Assembly (NCBI RefSeq): GCF_000189635.1
Contig: NW_002476414.1
Location: 1 to 64,000, forward strand
DNA from: Tetrahymena thermophila SB210
Lineage: Eukaryota > Ciliophora > Oligohymenophorea > Hymenostomatida > Tetrahymenidae
DNA length: 64,000 nucleotides
Direction: 5' to 3'
The notes under the pieces are model-generated. The model worked only from the letters and a program-made list of their open reading frames with translations, was not told the DNA's origin and made no database searches. Both the position numbers and the translations under genes were made by a program. Of the stretch, positions 10,200 to 24,300 are shown piece by piece (position 1 is the first letter of the stretch; each line of letters opens with the position of its first letter).

Positions 10200-11565
10200 A
10201 TGTAAAAAGCTGATGCTTTAAAAGTGAAATATAATCTGTATGTTAATATTTATTTAAAGTAAGAAATTTTATCCTTTTTATTTTTTTAATAATAAAATGA
10301 ATGAAATCTAAGATTTGTCATTTTACTTATTGTTTTGTAAATTACTTTCTTGCTTTGTATTAGTTAATATGATATATTATATCATCATATGTTATGATGA
10401 TTCGAAAAATCATTAAAAAATAGGAAAATATAAATTTTATTAATATAATGATATAAGATACTATATATAATGTTAATAATTTCATTTACACTTGTTTTAA
10501 CAAAAAATAAACATTTAAAAAGCTAAGAAATATTATTTATTAGAATATAATTAAATAAATATTTCTTACAAAACAAATAATTATTCATAGCTATATATAC
10601 TTTCAAAATTTAGAAAGAGTTAGGTGTGGGTGATATTACTTTTTATTACATATTCAGTATTCTTCTGAATATGTTTTTCTAATGTTATAAAAGTAAACAA
10701 TTAAGATCTCATTTTTAGTCTTTAAATATTTTATACTCATGTTAAAAACAAAAAATTAATACTTAAATTATTTTTTAAATTTAAAACAATTTAGTAGTTT
10801 CTTTTTAGCTATATATAAAATATGTTATTTTCGAATATTGAAATTAAACGATAATTGACTTTGATCACACTGATTTAAACTACAAATTAATTAAACTAAG
10901 CTAAATTTTATTATTGATATATTTTTCTTCTTCTAAATAATACATCAATAAATTTCCAATTTTCTTCAGAATTTATTTTTTATATTTTTTTACCATAAAA
11001 AATAAAGATAGATCTCTTAATTCTATCTATTATTAAAAATAGTTTATATTAAAACTTTAGAATAAAAAATTAATTTTAAAATATTCTATTTTTATATTTT
11101 ATACTATCTAAATATTTTAATTTTTTTATTTATTTCTTGTTTGATTAATTTTAAGTACTCTTTAATATATAGTTAATAAAAAGGGAAGAACTAATTAAAT
11201 TAAATCACTAATCATATTTAGATTTATAAAATATTAATGGACATCAGAAAAATACTGACATTCAATTCTACCCACCACTATTATTTGATAATTAATTAAT
11301 AAATTTATATCTTTTCAAAAATTTAATATTTAGGGATTAATTTATTAGAAAAAATTTTTTGTTTTTGCTACAAAAAATTAGTCAGAAATTAACTTTTCTG
11401 AAAATCTTGCTACAAATAAATATCTGATTTTTAAAAATCAATTAATAATAATTAATTAAAAGAAAAAATTTATTCAAAACTAGGAAAATGAGAAAATTAG
11501 TTAAGCTGTTTAAAAATTGCTAGATAACCTAAAAAGCTTTTTGCTAGATAACCTAAAAAGCTTTT
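10200..11565. repeat. Upstream region of TPR gene 1, duplicated at 16330-17868
   Basis: No gene seen. The last kilobase is strikingly similar to 16860-17868, including GATCACACTGATTTAAACTA, ATAAAGATAGATCTCTTAAT and GCTACAAAAAATTAGTCAGA. A 24-bp unit (GCTAGATAACCTAAAAAGCT plus TTT) occurs twice in tandem at about 11518-11565, directly before the ATG. TPR gene 2 has it once. Confidence 0.7.
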
Positions 11566-14500
11566 ATGTTTCATTCACTGAATATGAATTAAAGGTATTT
11601 CTTTTCACAACCTAGCTCAAATACAAATTCTTTCAATCAGAATATTGAAGTAGATTACAAAATATCTTAAGATGAGAGAAAAACAGTTGATCTTAATCTG
11701 CTATCAAGAAATTTAGACCTATAAAATTTATCTTAAGAGAGTGCTAAATAAAAATACTTGATTCATATATAAAAATATCCAAGAACAACAGAAATTCATA
11801 TGCTTTACGGATTAATATTTTAGTCAATGAAAATGATTGAAGATGCTAAAAATTGCTTTTAAGAGGCTATAAAAATTGATTCCAATAGCACTTTAGCTTA
11901 TTAATGTTTAGCAGATATTTATGAAGATAGCTGGAATTTTTCAGAAGCTGAAAAGCATTTACTGAAAGCTTTAGAAATTAGCTCAAATTAAATTCATTTA
12001 AATTATAGGTTAGGAGTTCTTTATTAAAAAACTGGGTAGCTTGAAAAATCTAAGACATTCTTTCTTATTTATGAAGGCCAAGAGAAAGCTTTAAAAATGA
12101 AAAGTTAAGACTAATAATCTAAGATTTAGTTAGGATAATTTTACAAAAAGATAGGAAAAATTGAAGAGGCTGCTTAGTTTTTCTAAAAGGCAGATGAGAT
12201 TCAACCTTTTTAAGATAGTGAACTAAATTACAATATAGGTTTACTCTTTTATTAAACCAAATAATTTCAAGAGTCAATAAAGTGTCTACTGAAATATAAA
12301 GAAAAATATCCATAACATTTTAATACCAACTATGTTCTGGGGTAAGCTTACTTACAACTAAAGTAATTAAAAGAGTCTGAAATTTGCTTTCTTTAGGCTC
12401 TCGAAATTTAACCATAATCAGCAGACGTGTGCTTTTCTCTAGGATTGATTTATTTTAATTTAAAGATGAATGAAAAAGCTTAAAAATATTTTTTAAAAGT
12501 TTAAAAAACTGATCCTAAAGATTTAGATTCAGCTTTTTATTTAGGGTGTTTGTATTAAAGCGATAATAAATAAGAAGACGCAATTTATTGTTTCTAAAAG
12601 GTTTTAGAAATTATTCCTTAATGCTTCGAAGCTAATTTTTAATTAGGATTTTCTTTAGAGTTAATTGGAAAAGTAGAAGTGGCTAAAGAGTATTTCTAAA
12701 AGGCTTTTGAAATCAAACCGTAATCAGTAGAAGCATATGTCTAATTAGGAATTTTTTACTTGAAGTTTGGTAGGAAAGATGAAGCCTAATAGTGTTTCAT
12801 AATGGGTTTTAACAATAATCCTAAAGAATTTGAGTCATTGATTTCAGAAAATGTTGATTCTTAATTATTCACAAATTTAAAAGTCCAAAAAGATTTAGAT
12901 CAAGTAAATGAAAAAAATTTTTATTCTAGCCTCTATCTAGGATATGTTTATGAATTAATTGGAAGGTTAGAAGATGCCAAAAAACATTACTTTAAAGTTC
13001 TAGAATTGTAGCCAAATTTATTGAATGTGAACTTGTAATTAGGAATACTTTACATGAATGAAAAAAATGAAAAAGAAGCTGAATCGTTTTTAAAAAAGGC
13101 TTATAATATTGATCCTAACAATTTTGATACTAATACACAATTAGGGTTATTTTATTTATAAAATAATAGAGAAAATGAGTCTAATTAGTATATTTAGAAA
13201 GCCTATGAAATCGATCCTGATAATTATTTAATTAATTATTAATTAGGAATTTAATATAATGAAAAAGGAAATTATGAAATTGCAAAAAAATATTCCTAAA
13301 AGGCTTTAGAAATTAAACCATAATGTGAAAAGGCATATATACTATTAGGAGATATCTATTTGAATTAAAATATGAAAAAAGAAGCTGAATTTTATTTGAT
13401 GAAAGCTTATTAAATTAATCCTAACAGCTTGGAGTGTAATATTCTACTTGGAAGATATTATTTCACGATTTAAAAATATGAAGATTCAATAAAACAATAC
13501 CTAATAGCATCAAAAATAAACCCTTCAAATTTTGAAATTAATTTTTTTTTAGGAATTTTATATTTAGATGTGGAAAATCTAGAAAAGGCAGAATAATACT
13601 TATTGAAAGCTTCATAAGCATAGGGTCAAGAATAAAATATATATCTTTTTTTAGGATCTATCTTTTTAAAACATAATAAAATGAAATAAGCAGAATATTA
13701 TTTTTTAAAAACTATTGAGTCTGATCCTACAAATTTTTAATATTTATTTTAAATTGGAGATTAATACTGTAATTTTGAAAAATTTGAAGAAGCTAGATTT
13801 TATTATCAGAAGGCTTTAAATTTAAAACCATCATCAGAAGAAATAATTTTAAAATTAATAAGTGTTTACAAAATGTGCAGCAGTACTTAAGAGATTTAGC
13901 AGTTTCTTTTTGAATTCTTAGAAAAAAACCCAGAAAATTAATATGCATTTACTTTAATAGGAGGTTATTATGAAAATATAGGAAAATTTACAGAAGCTAA
14001 GTAATACTACTTGTAAGCTCTATAGATCAATCCTGATAACTTTATTACGATTTGCCACTTGATTTAGAATTATATTACTACTGGAGAAATAGAAAATGCA
14101 AAATCTTATTTTGAGAAACTTTTAAAATTAAAGATAAGTAAAGATGAAGAATATATTAGTATTGGTACATTTTAAGTATAATTTTAAATGATAGAAGAAT
14201 CTATTTAAAGTTTCTTGAAAGCTTTAGAAATAAATCCTTAAAATAGCTAAGCTCACTATAAATTAGCAAAATCTTACATGTAAATTGGAAGAAATGAAGA
14301 GGCAAAAAAAAGCTACTTCAAGGCTTTTAAAATGTATCCTGAATCTGAATAAGCTTTACAAGATGTTGGTGACAATAGCAATAATAATATACCAGTTGAA
14401 GCCTAAAAATATTTTAAAAAGGTTTTATCAATGAATAATCCTCGAGAATTAAATTGTGATATTAAATTAGCATATATTTATTTGGAATTGAATTAATTAG

Positions 14501-14607
14501 AAGATGCAAAATCATATTTCCAGCAGGCTTTAAAAATTGATCCTAAGCTTATAACTGAAATCTTGTAGGATAAAGAAGCCAAAAATTTCTTTGAAAAACT
14601 ATTATGA
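11566..14607 (+). CDS. Tetratricopeptide-repeat protein 1 (1013 aa, single exon)
   Basis: One uninterrupted frame (TAA/TAG as Gln) from ATG to TGA. After a polar N-terminus of about 75 residues it is nearly all tandem 34-residue TPR units. Recurrent positions are LG..Y, EA..YF.KALEI.P and related forms, for example EDAKNCFQEAIKIDSNS and EAEKHLLKALEIS. TPR solenoids are protein-binding scaffolds. No other domain, signal peptide or membrane segment is visible, so the partner and pathway are unknown. The start follows a long AT-rich leader and is matched in the paralog at 17869. The gene is the first of a tandem pair about 6.3 kb apart. Relative to copy 2 it has about one extra TPR near 13160-13270. 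Confidence 0.93.
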
Positions 14608-16329
14608 AACTCATTACTAATTAAATTTAGCTTTCATTTAATTTTTTAATACTAAAATATACATTTCATATTTTTTCTCCGTTTTATATTTGTATTATAT
14701 AAAAATGATTTTTTTTTGTTAAATTAAATTCTAAAAAAATAACTAATTTAATCATTTAACTTTTTTATTTGTAATAAATAAATTTTCTAATTTTTTTGGA
14801 ACATCATTTATTTCATTTATAATTTTTTCCTTTAGTGTTATATTTTTAAAAAACCTAATGAAAATATTTTCATTTTTAAGCTCAAAAAGATAATTTATTT
14901 GCTTTATAAAATGGAATAATAATGAAAAAACACAATTGAATAATTTTTTTTCGAATTTAAATAAAATGAATAAAATATTAATTTATTTTTAAATTAATTT
15001 TAAAGAATTATCAAGAATAATTACATGATAAAGTAAAATAAAATAAGCAATCATAAAATAAATTAAACTTATAAATAAATCAAATTTGTGTAAAACTGTC
15101 TCAATAAGATCAAAAGCTGAAGACATAAAAAATGTAGAAATTATCTCATTAATAATTCCTTGTTTTGATTTCATGCAAATTTATGAATAAGGTATCGTTA
15201 ATTATATTTCTAGTATTTTTCAATTTAATTATTTAAACAAAGATACTCTGATCCACTAGATAGATATTAGAGATGATATATTAAATAAATTAAGTTAACA
15301 AATTTATGAATCTAGTGATGAATTTGGATTTATTTACTTTCAAAGCTAAAATTAAATATCTTAAATTAATAATATCAAATTTTATATGATTTTAATATTT
15401 ATTAGAGTTTTTAGAAATATATCAGGAAAATAATTTTGTGTATTTAGCATAAATAGGAAAAGTGCCTTTTAGCTATAATTTTTTTTGGAATTAATTTTTT
15501 TTGTTCTTTTTATTCCTTTTTTTTTGTATTTTTTTATTCGTTTTTTACTTGTATTTTTTTTTATTTTTAAAAATAATTTTATAAAGAATACTGTAAAATA
15601 AAATAAAATTCAATTATTAAATATTATTTTTGTGAAAAAACATATAATGTTTCAAAATTTTAGACTCTGTTCTCGGATCGGATCTACGAGGGATATTTTT
15701 ATCAAGAAATTACAATAATAGTTAGTTATTAGATTATTTTTCAAATCAAATTTTCCTTCTCATAATCTTTTGATAGAATATATAATTGCTACATATGCTA
15801 TAACTAATAACTGCATATATTATTATATAAAATTTTTATGATATAAATAGATGAGAATTTATTTTTGAGTAAATAAGATAATACGAAAAGTATTTAAAGC
15901 AGTAAAAAGTTAATAGTTTAGATTTTGAAGACATTTTATCAGTTAAATAGATAAATTATTTAGAGTTAGTTTCTTACATAGAGTCAGTTTAAGGCAGAAA
16001 AACGTGTTATATTTTGTATATTTCTTAAGTAAGTTATTTGATTCTTAACATTCAAATAATCTATTTAGTTACATGTAGTGGTGTTTTATTAAAAATAAAT
16101 TTTATTTATTGATAAATTTTTAAAGAAAAAGAAAAACTTTTGGGTTTGATTTTTTACTATTTACTGCTGTGAGGAACAGCTGCTTTTTAAAAATAATTCT
16201 TTATTTGATCTAACTTCTGGTTATTTTTAATAGGAATTTAATTCTTTCTGAGAATAAAAATGGTTAAAGAATATTGCTTCTAATATTCGTTAATTCTATT
16301 ATCTATATTTTAAATTTCAAGATTAAAAT
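14608..16329. other. 3' flank of TPR gene 1 and spacer, no gene
   Basis: 14608-15430 is duplicated 3' of TPR gene 2, in two pieces: 20833 to about 21352, and about 24932-25330. 15480-16250 holds nothing recognisable apart from a GC-richer patch at 15668-15692 and a small hairpin (GCTG/CAGC) near 16165-16182. Confidence 0.6.
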
Positions 16330-17868
16330 TATACTTTTGCTTTGCTATTATATTTTATAATCCCAAATTAGATTAGATTCCTAATATAATTTGCAGATAT
16401 GTTATTATTATAAATAAAAATGGTAAATTTAATTCAGGATATAAAAATTTAGGATTTAAAAGTTAAATGTATTTGTGAATATTTATTTAAAGTTAGAAAT
16501 TTTGTCCTTTTTGCTTTTTTGCTGTTTAAATGATGAAATAAATGAGGACTAAGATTTTTCATTTTACTAGTTGTTTTGTAAGTTGCTTTTTTTCTTTGTA
16601 TTAGTTAACATGATATATGATATCATCTTATGTTGACTAATGATTCGAAAGATGATTGAAAAACAGTCAATTATAAATTTTATTGATATTATGATCTAAG
16701 ATGCTATATATAATATTAATAATTTCTGTAAATAAAATTTTACTTGTTTATTCTAATTGCAAATTAATTAATTTACACCAGTTTTAACAAAAATAAACAT
16801 TTAAAAAACTAAGAAATATTATTAATAGGAATATAATCAAATAAATAATATTTCTTACAAGCTAAATAATTATTTGAGTGAGAATAGCTATATATACTTT
16901 CAATTTTAAAAGTGAAAAATTAGGTGTGGATGTTACTTTTTATAACATATTCAGTATTCTTTTCAATATTTATTTTTTTATAATATTATAACAAACAGTA
17001 AATAATTAAGATCTCATTTTTAGTATTTAAATATTTTATACTAAGATAGGTACTAAATAAAATAAAAAAATTAATGCTAAAGTGTTAGTTTTTATATTTA
17101 TACAATTTAGAGGTTTCTTTTTAGCTATATATAAATCTGTTCTTTTCAAATATTTAAATTAAAAGATAATTGACTTTGATCACACTGATTTAAACTACAA
17201 ATTAATTAAATTAAGCTAAATTTTATTATAGATTTGTTTTTCTTCTTCTTAAAAACCAATCAATCTAGCAATAAATTTCCAATTTTCTTCAGAATTTATA
17301 TTTTATATTTTTTTACCATAAAAAATAAAGATAGATCTCTTAATTCTATCTATTATTAAAAATAGTTTATATTTAAACTTTAGAATAAAAAATTAATTTT
17401 AAAATATTCTATTTTTATATTTTATACTATCTAAATATTTTAACTTTGTTATTTATTTCTTGTTTGATTAATTTGAAGTACGCTTTAATATATAAATAAT
17501 AAAAAGGGAAGAAAGAATCGAATTAAATCACTAATCATATTTAGATTTATAAAATATTAATGGACATCAGAAAAATACTGACATTCAATTCTACCCATCG
17601 TCATTATTTGATAATTAATCAATCAATTTTAATACTTTTCAAAAATTGAATTTTGAGGGATTTATTTATTAGAAAAAATTTTTTGTTTTTGCTACAAAAA
17701 ATTAGTCAGAAATTAACTTTTCTGAAAATCTTGCTACAAATAAATATCTGATTTTTAAAAATCAATTAATAATAATTAATTAAAAGAAAAAATTTATTCA
17801 AAAAAACTAGGAAAATGAGAAAATTAGTTAAGCTGTTTAAAAATTGCTAGATGACCTAAAAACCTTTT
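16330..17868. repeat. Upstream region of TPR gene 2, duplicate of 10200-11565
   Basis: Closely follows 10200-11565, including the conserved kilobase before the start codon. No gene seen. The conservation of non-coding sequence next to the start suggests either recent duplication or shared promoter function. Confidence 0.7.
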
Positions 17869-20832
17869 ATGTTTCATTCACTGTATATGAATTAAAGGTA
17901 TTTCTTTTCGCAACCTAGCTCAAATACAAATTCTTTCAATCAGACTATTGTAGTAGATTACAAAATATCTTAAGAAGGTTAAGAAGGGAGAAAAAATATT
18001 GATCTTAATCTGTTATCAAGAAATTTAAAGCTATAAAATTTATCCTAAGAGAGTGTTAAATAATAATACTTGATCAATATATAAAAATAACCAAGAAAAG
18101 CTGAAATTCATATTATTTATGGATTAATATTTTAGTCAATGAAAATCATTGAAGATGCTAAAAATTGCTTTTAAGAGGCAATCAAAATTGATCCAAATAG
18201 CATTTTAGCTCATTAATTTTTAGCAGATATTTATGAAGATAGCGGGAATTTTTTAGAAGCTGAAAAGCATTTACTGAAAGCTTTAGAAATTAACTCAAAT
18301 TAAATGCATTTAAATTATAGGTTAGGAGTTCTTTATTAAAAAACTGGATAGCTTGAAAAGTCTAAGAAATTCTTTCTTATTTGTGAAGGCCATGAGAAAG
18401 CTTTAAAAATGAAAAGTTAAGACTAATAATCTTGTATTTAGTTAGGAAAATTCTACAAAAAGATAGGAAAAATTAAAGAGGCTGCTTAGTTTTTCTAAAA
18501 GGCAGATGAAATTCAACCTTTTTAAGATAGTGAACTAAATTATAATCTAGGTTTACTCTTTTGTTAAGCAAAATAATTTCAAGAGTCAATAAAATATCTA
18601 CTGAAATATAAAGAAAAATATCCATAACACTTTAACACCAACTATGTTCTTGGGGAAGCTTACTTACAACTAAAGTAATTAAAAGAATCTGAAATTTGCT
18701 TTCTTTAGGCTCTCGAAATTGAACCATAATCAGCAGACGTGTGCTTTTCTCTAGGATTGATTTATTATAATTTAAAGAAGAAAGAAAAAGCTTATAAATA
18801 TTTTTTAAAAGTTTAAAAAATTAATCCTAAAGATTTAGATTCAGCTTTTTATTTAGGGTGTTTGTATTAAGGTGATAATAAATAAGAAGACGCAATTTGT
18901 TGTTTCTAAAAGGTTTTAGAAATTATTCCTTAATGCTTCGAAGCTAATTTTTACTTAGGATTTTCTTTAGACTTAGTTGGAAAAGTAGAAGAGGCTAAAG
19001 AGTAATTCTAAAAGGCTTTTGTAATCAAACCGTAATCAGTAAAAGAATATGCCTAATTAGGAAATTTTTACTTGTAGTTTGGTAGGAAATATGAAGCCTA
19101 AAAGTGTTTCATAAAGGGTTTTAACAATAATCCTATAGAATTTGAGTCGTTTATTTCATAAAATGTTGATAGTTAATTATTCACAAATTTAAAAGTCCAA
19201 AAAGATTTAGATAAAATAAATGAAAAAAACTTTTATTCTAGCCTCTACCTAGGATCTGTTTATGAATTAATTGGAAGGTCAGAAGATGCCAAAAAACATT
19301 ACTTTAAAGTTCTAGAATTGTAGCCAAATTTATTGTATGTGAACTTGTAATTAGGAATACTTTATATGAATGAAAAAAATGAAAAAGAATCTGAATCGTT
19401 TTTAAAAAAGGCTTATAATATTGATCCTAACAATTTTGATACTAATATAAATTTAGGATTATTTTATTTATATATTGAAAGATAAAATGAGGGAAATGAT
19501 GAAATTGCAAAAAAATATTTCTAAAAGGCTTTAGAAATAGAACCATTATCTGAAGATGGATTTATTTATTTAGGAATTATCTATTTGAATTAAAATATGC
19601 TAAAAGAAGCTGAATTTTATTTAACGAAAGCTTATTAAATAAATCCTAATAGCTTTAAGTGTAATTCTCAACTTGGAAAATATTATTTTGCAATTTAAAA
19701 ACTTGAAGAATCAATAAAATATTACCTAGTTGCTTAAAAAATAAAACCTTCAGATTATGAAATTAATTTTAATTTAGGAATTTTATATTTAAAAATGGAA
19801 AATCTAGAAAATGCAGAATAATATTTCCTGAAAGTTTTACAAGCATAGGTTCAAGAATAAAATGTATTTTTTTATTTAGGATAAGTCTATTTAAACCAAA
19901 ATAAAATGAAATAAGCAGAATATAATTTTCTAAAGGCTGTTGAATTTGATCCTTAAGAATTTTAATGGCCAAAATTTATAGGAGATTTATATTTAAGCTT
20001 TAAAAAATTTGAAGAAGCTAGATTTTATTATCAGAAGGCTTTAAATTTAAAACCATCATCAGAAGAAAGTTTGTTAAAATTAATACATATTTACTATAAG
20101 TGCAACATTTCTTAAGAGATTTAGCCATTTCTTATTGAATTCTTAGAAAAAAACCCAGAAAATTTATAAGCAATTATTTTACTAGGAGGTCATTTTGATG
20201 ATATTGGAAAATTTACAGAAGCTTAGTAATACTACTTATAAGCTCTATAGATCAATCCTGATAGCTTTAAAGCGATTTGCCACTTGATTTAGAGTTATAT
20301 AAGAACTGGAGAAATAGAAAATGCAAAATATTATTTTGAGAAACTTTTAAAATTAAAGATAAGTAAAGATGAAGAATAATATATAAATATTGGAATTTTA
20401 TAAGTATAATTTCAATAAATAGAAGAATCTATTTAAAGTTTCTTAAAAGCTTTAGAAATAAATCCTTAAAATAGCTAAACTCATTATAAATTAGCAGATT
20501 GTTACGAGAAAATTGGAAGGAATGAAGATTCAAAAAAATACTACTTAAAGGCTATAGAAATTAACCCTGAATTTGAAGAAGCTTTATATCAACTTGGGGA
20601 TTACTATTTCAAAAACTGTAAGCCAGTTGAAGCCTAAAAATATTATCAAAAGGTTTTATCAATAAATCCTCAATAATTAAATTGCCATATTAAATTAGCT
20701 TATATTTTTTAGAAATTCAATTAATTCGAAGATGCTAAATACCATTTCCATAAAGTTTTAAAAATTGATCCTAATTTTTTGAGCTAGTTGCAGGATGAAG
20801 AAGCCAAAACTTTCTATGAAAAACTATTATGA
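17869..20832 (+). CDS. Tetratricopeptide-repeat protein 2 (987 aa, single exon)
   Basis: Paralog of the gene at 11566, open from ATG to TGA with no internal TGA seen. It shares the N-terminus, the TPR register and the C-terminal ending (AKTFYEKLL compared with AKNFFEKLL). Substitutions are spread over the whole length and one TPR-sized stretch is missing around 19480, giving 26 fewer residues. Both copies stay open, so both are probably functional scaffolds. Upstream sequence is nearly identical, but the downstream flank is interrupted by another gene (see 21542-24591). Confidence 0.93.
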
Positions 20833-21352
20833 AATTCATTAATAATTAAATTTCAACTTTAATTTAATTTTTTAATGTTAAAATATATATTTCATAATTA
20901 ATTGTTCAACTTTTTCATTTGTATTTTGTAAAAAAAATTTTTTTTTTTGTTGATAAAATAAATTAAATTCATAAATAAATAACTAATTTAATCATTTTAA
21001 TGTTTGTTTTTAATAGAATTTTATAATTTTAAATTCAAAAAAATTTGTTTACTTTTTATATATTTTAGGACACCATTTATTTTGTTGATAATGTTTTGTC
21101 TTTAATAATTTTTTTTATAAACATCATAAAAAAATCGTTTATTGTTTTAAGCTCAACCAACAAAATAGTTTGCTTTATTGAAGGGAATAATTAATGAAAA
21201 AATACAATTTGAATATCTTATTTTTTTCGACTTTAAATTTAATTAAATAGATGAAATATCAATTTATTTTTAAATAAATTGAAAACAATTGTCAAAAATA
21301 ATTACATGGTAAAGTAAAATAAAATAAACAATCATGAAATATTTGAAACTTA

Positions 21353-24300
21353 TAATTAAATGAAATATAAAATATTTTATGATTGATTAATATGTTATTA
21401 TTAGAGATTATTAATTAGTAAGGAAGGATGAAAAAGTAAATATTTAATTGTTGATTATATTTTTATGTTTTAGTTGTAAATTTTTTGTTAGTAGTTGATT
21501 ATAGTTAATTTTTTAACTAACTATAATTTATTAGAATTTTTTCATTCAAATTTTTTATTAAGGATTTTTTAAAAGAAATCAATAGGTTTAGCAGAGCTAG
21601 GTCTTAGCTTGACTTAGCTATTAAAATGTTAATTCTAAGATAAATTGTTGCTTTTGTTATTTATTGATGATAATGGCCTTTTTGTTTTAATGAATTCAGA
21701 TGAGGGATTGTGATTATTAATATTTTTTAAAGGGCTATTCAGTTTAGATGTTGAAATAGTTTGATTTATTGAGTTATTTAAGTGAGAAACTTCGTTTTTC
21801 TTCAACTGCATAGAAGGAGAGCGGAATACTTTTATAATAAAAAATGTTAAAATTGAAATAATACAAATGAAAAATTACTTTGCTATGAGCTGTTATTAAG
21901 TTTAAATGCAGGTTGAATACCTTTAGGTGATAAAATTTGAGATAAAGCTCTATCAAATTTCAGATGGCTTTTAGATTTAAATTATGGGATAGTAAACTCG
22001 GTATTGCCTTACATTTATTGGTTTTTCTTACTTAGTTTTTTGATATTTTCTTCGGATTCCATTTATTCGAATTTATATACAGGTTTTGACTTTGACAGAG
22101 AAAGCTTTTTTCCTCCTGAACTTCTGTAAAATATTTTGTTATCTTACTTTGGCTTACAAGAATTAATATTTTCTACCTATGAGAGCATATCAATAATAAT
22201 TTGAGAAGGATTTTTCTTTGCTTCTTCAGATATTAGATTTGCATTTACTATATCTCCAAATGAAGTTCGAGAATTAAAGATCAATGTTTCTTGTTTTTTG
22301 GATGGAGAAAAAGTTTGCATTCTCTTTAAATTTTGTTGTGAGTGAATGCGTTAGCTTATAAGTGAAATATTGTTTTTGCTGCTTTGTTTATTTAATTTAT
22401 CATTGTTTTTGGATTGCTCTTAAAAAGGATATTCTTATATTTCATAAATAGGTATTGAATTTGTTGAGTCTCTCTTTAAGCTGTTAAAATAGCTATTGCT
22501 AATACCATTACCATATACCAAGCTTTTGCTTTACATATTAGAAATGAGATGTTTTTTAATATCATCAGTCTTTTAATTGTTGACATCTTGGAGATTTTCG
22601 TTGGTGAATAGATGAAAATTTTCAGTTTTATTATTGATTTGATTTTATGACAGGTTTGAGTTACTTTAATTGTAAATATTGCTTTCAACGAAATTTTGCA
22701 TCGAAATTTAGTAATGATTTTGGGAATTTAGTGGGCTTAAAACAGAATTGTTAGACATTTCGTTGTCCTTCTCTTATTAGTCTAGTTGATTTCCCTATCT
22801 GCTTAAACCTAACGATGAAGCAGAAGTTGTTTGCAAGTATTTTGGTTTCTAAATATGATTTTTCTTAACCCCAGAGGATATCATATATTTAACTTCTTTT
22901 TCCAAATATTTATCTTTGAGAGAATTTTTATTCGATTCAATGTTAGAAATATCAACTTGGGAAAATGTAGAAGAAATGTATCTTGCTTGATTTTGTTGAT
23001 AAGGCTTAAACAAAGAGCAGTAATTAGAGTTACCTTTAGATTTGTGTGATTAATTAGAATCATTACTATTAGAGTGTTAGAGTTATTAAATTTTATTGGT
23101 AATATTATTATTGTTATTGCTTGGAGAGTAAGAAAAATTAGGACTGAGAGTATTATTTCTTTAAATATTATTAATGATATTATTATATTTATTTTATTAA
23201 GATATTTTCTCAATATTATTGTTTGCGATCTATTCGATTTAAATCTAGCTGTTGTTTTATGATAAACTTATTGGAGTTTATGCAATTTGAGCTTATTGAA
23301 TGCTCCACTATATGCTTGAAAGATTAGGTGAATCGCTTACTTACTAATGAGTGTTTTTATTTGAATTAAAGTTTGAATCTTAAGTTATCTTAATTTAAAG
23401 TTATTTGTTGTTGTTGTTATTTAAATCTTCTAAATCAAAATTATTTTCTTAGATGGATTCTATTTTTTAAGCTTCATGCATTGAGTTTGTATTCTTAAGA
23501 TTTTTCTTCTTTTTTAGATGAATTGATTCAAAGATTTAAAGTTTTTATTATTTATTTTAGGGTTATTTCAATTCATTTTTACTTGACTAATCTTCTTCTC
23601 CAAATATATTTTTTTCATCTATATTATTTACTTGTCTGTTGCTTTCGCTGTGAAACGAATGAGTCTTTTTGTTGAAATTATAATTATCTCCCCAGACTTA
23701 TTAGTTCCCTGTTTATAAATCTTAATAGAATTAAGGTCTATTTTCTTTTAAGTCGTTGCTATTGATTTCGTAATTCTAAATTTAAATAAGTTCTGATTGA
23801 TGTCTAACTCTTTTATCTTATTGTGAATTCAAATTAAACTAAGAATAATTTTCTATCTTAGACTAAGTTTTATTTTATAACTCATCTATTTCCTCAATTG
23901 ACTAGGGTAGAGAGATATTTGAGTGCAGTGCCTTTTAACTTACAAAAAGGAATCGCTTAGATGATTAAGTAGTTTTAATTGGTGATTCAGAGATGTAATC
24001 TTGATGGTGACTCTTCGCAGATAACATAGGAGATTGTAAATATCCTAAAGTTGGAGAATTTTAAAGTGATTAATTTTTGAATTCAATTGTTGCAGATTAA
24101 ATTTAAATTGGAGTGCTAAATTCTTTAGTAGAAGAAATTAATGAAGACTAGCTCTTATTTTAAATGAGTTAACCAATATTTCCTGTCTTAAATTTGACAT
24201 AGTCTAAAACAGAGTTGCTTAACTAAGGAGGTGATTTTTCTACATTTAGTTTTTTCTGTTTATTCAACTTATAATTAACTTCTTAGACTATTTCCTGAGG

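Noticed and set aside
15660-16185. GC-richer patch at 15668-15692 and hairpin near 16165-16182 as small RNA genes
   Set aside because: No recognised RNA family, box motif or terminator structure; too little to support a call.
22831-23262. Short ORFs on both strands at 22831-23262
   Set aside because: They are out-of-frame or antisense shadows of the 996-residue minus-strand gene read with the standard code.
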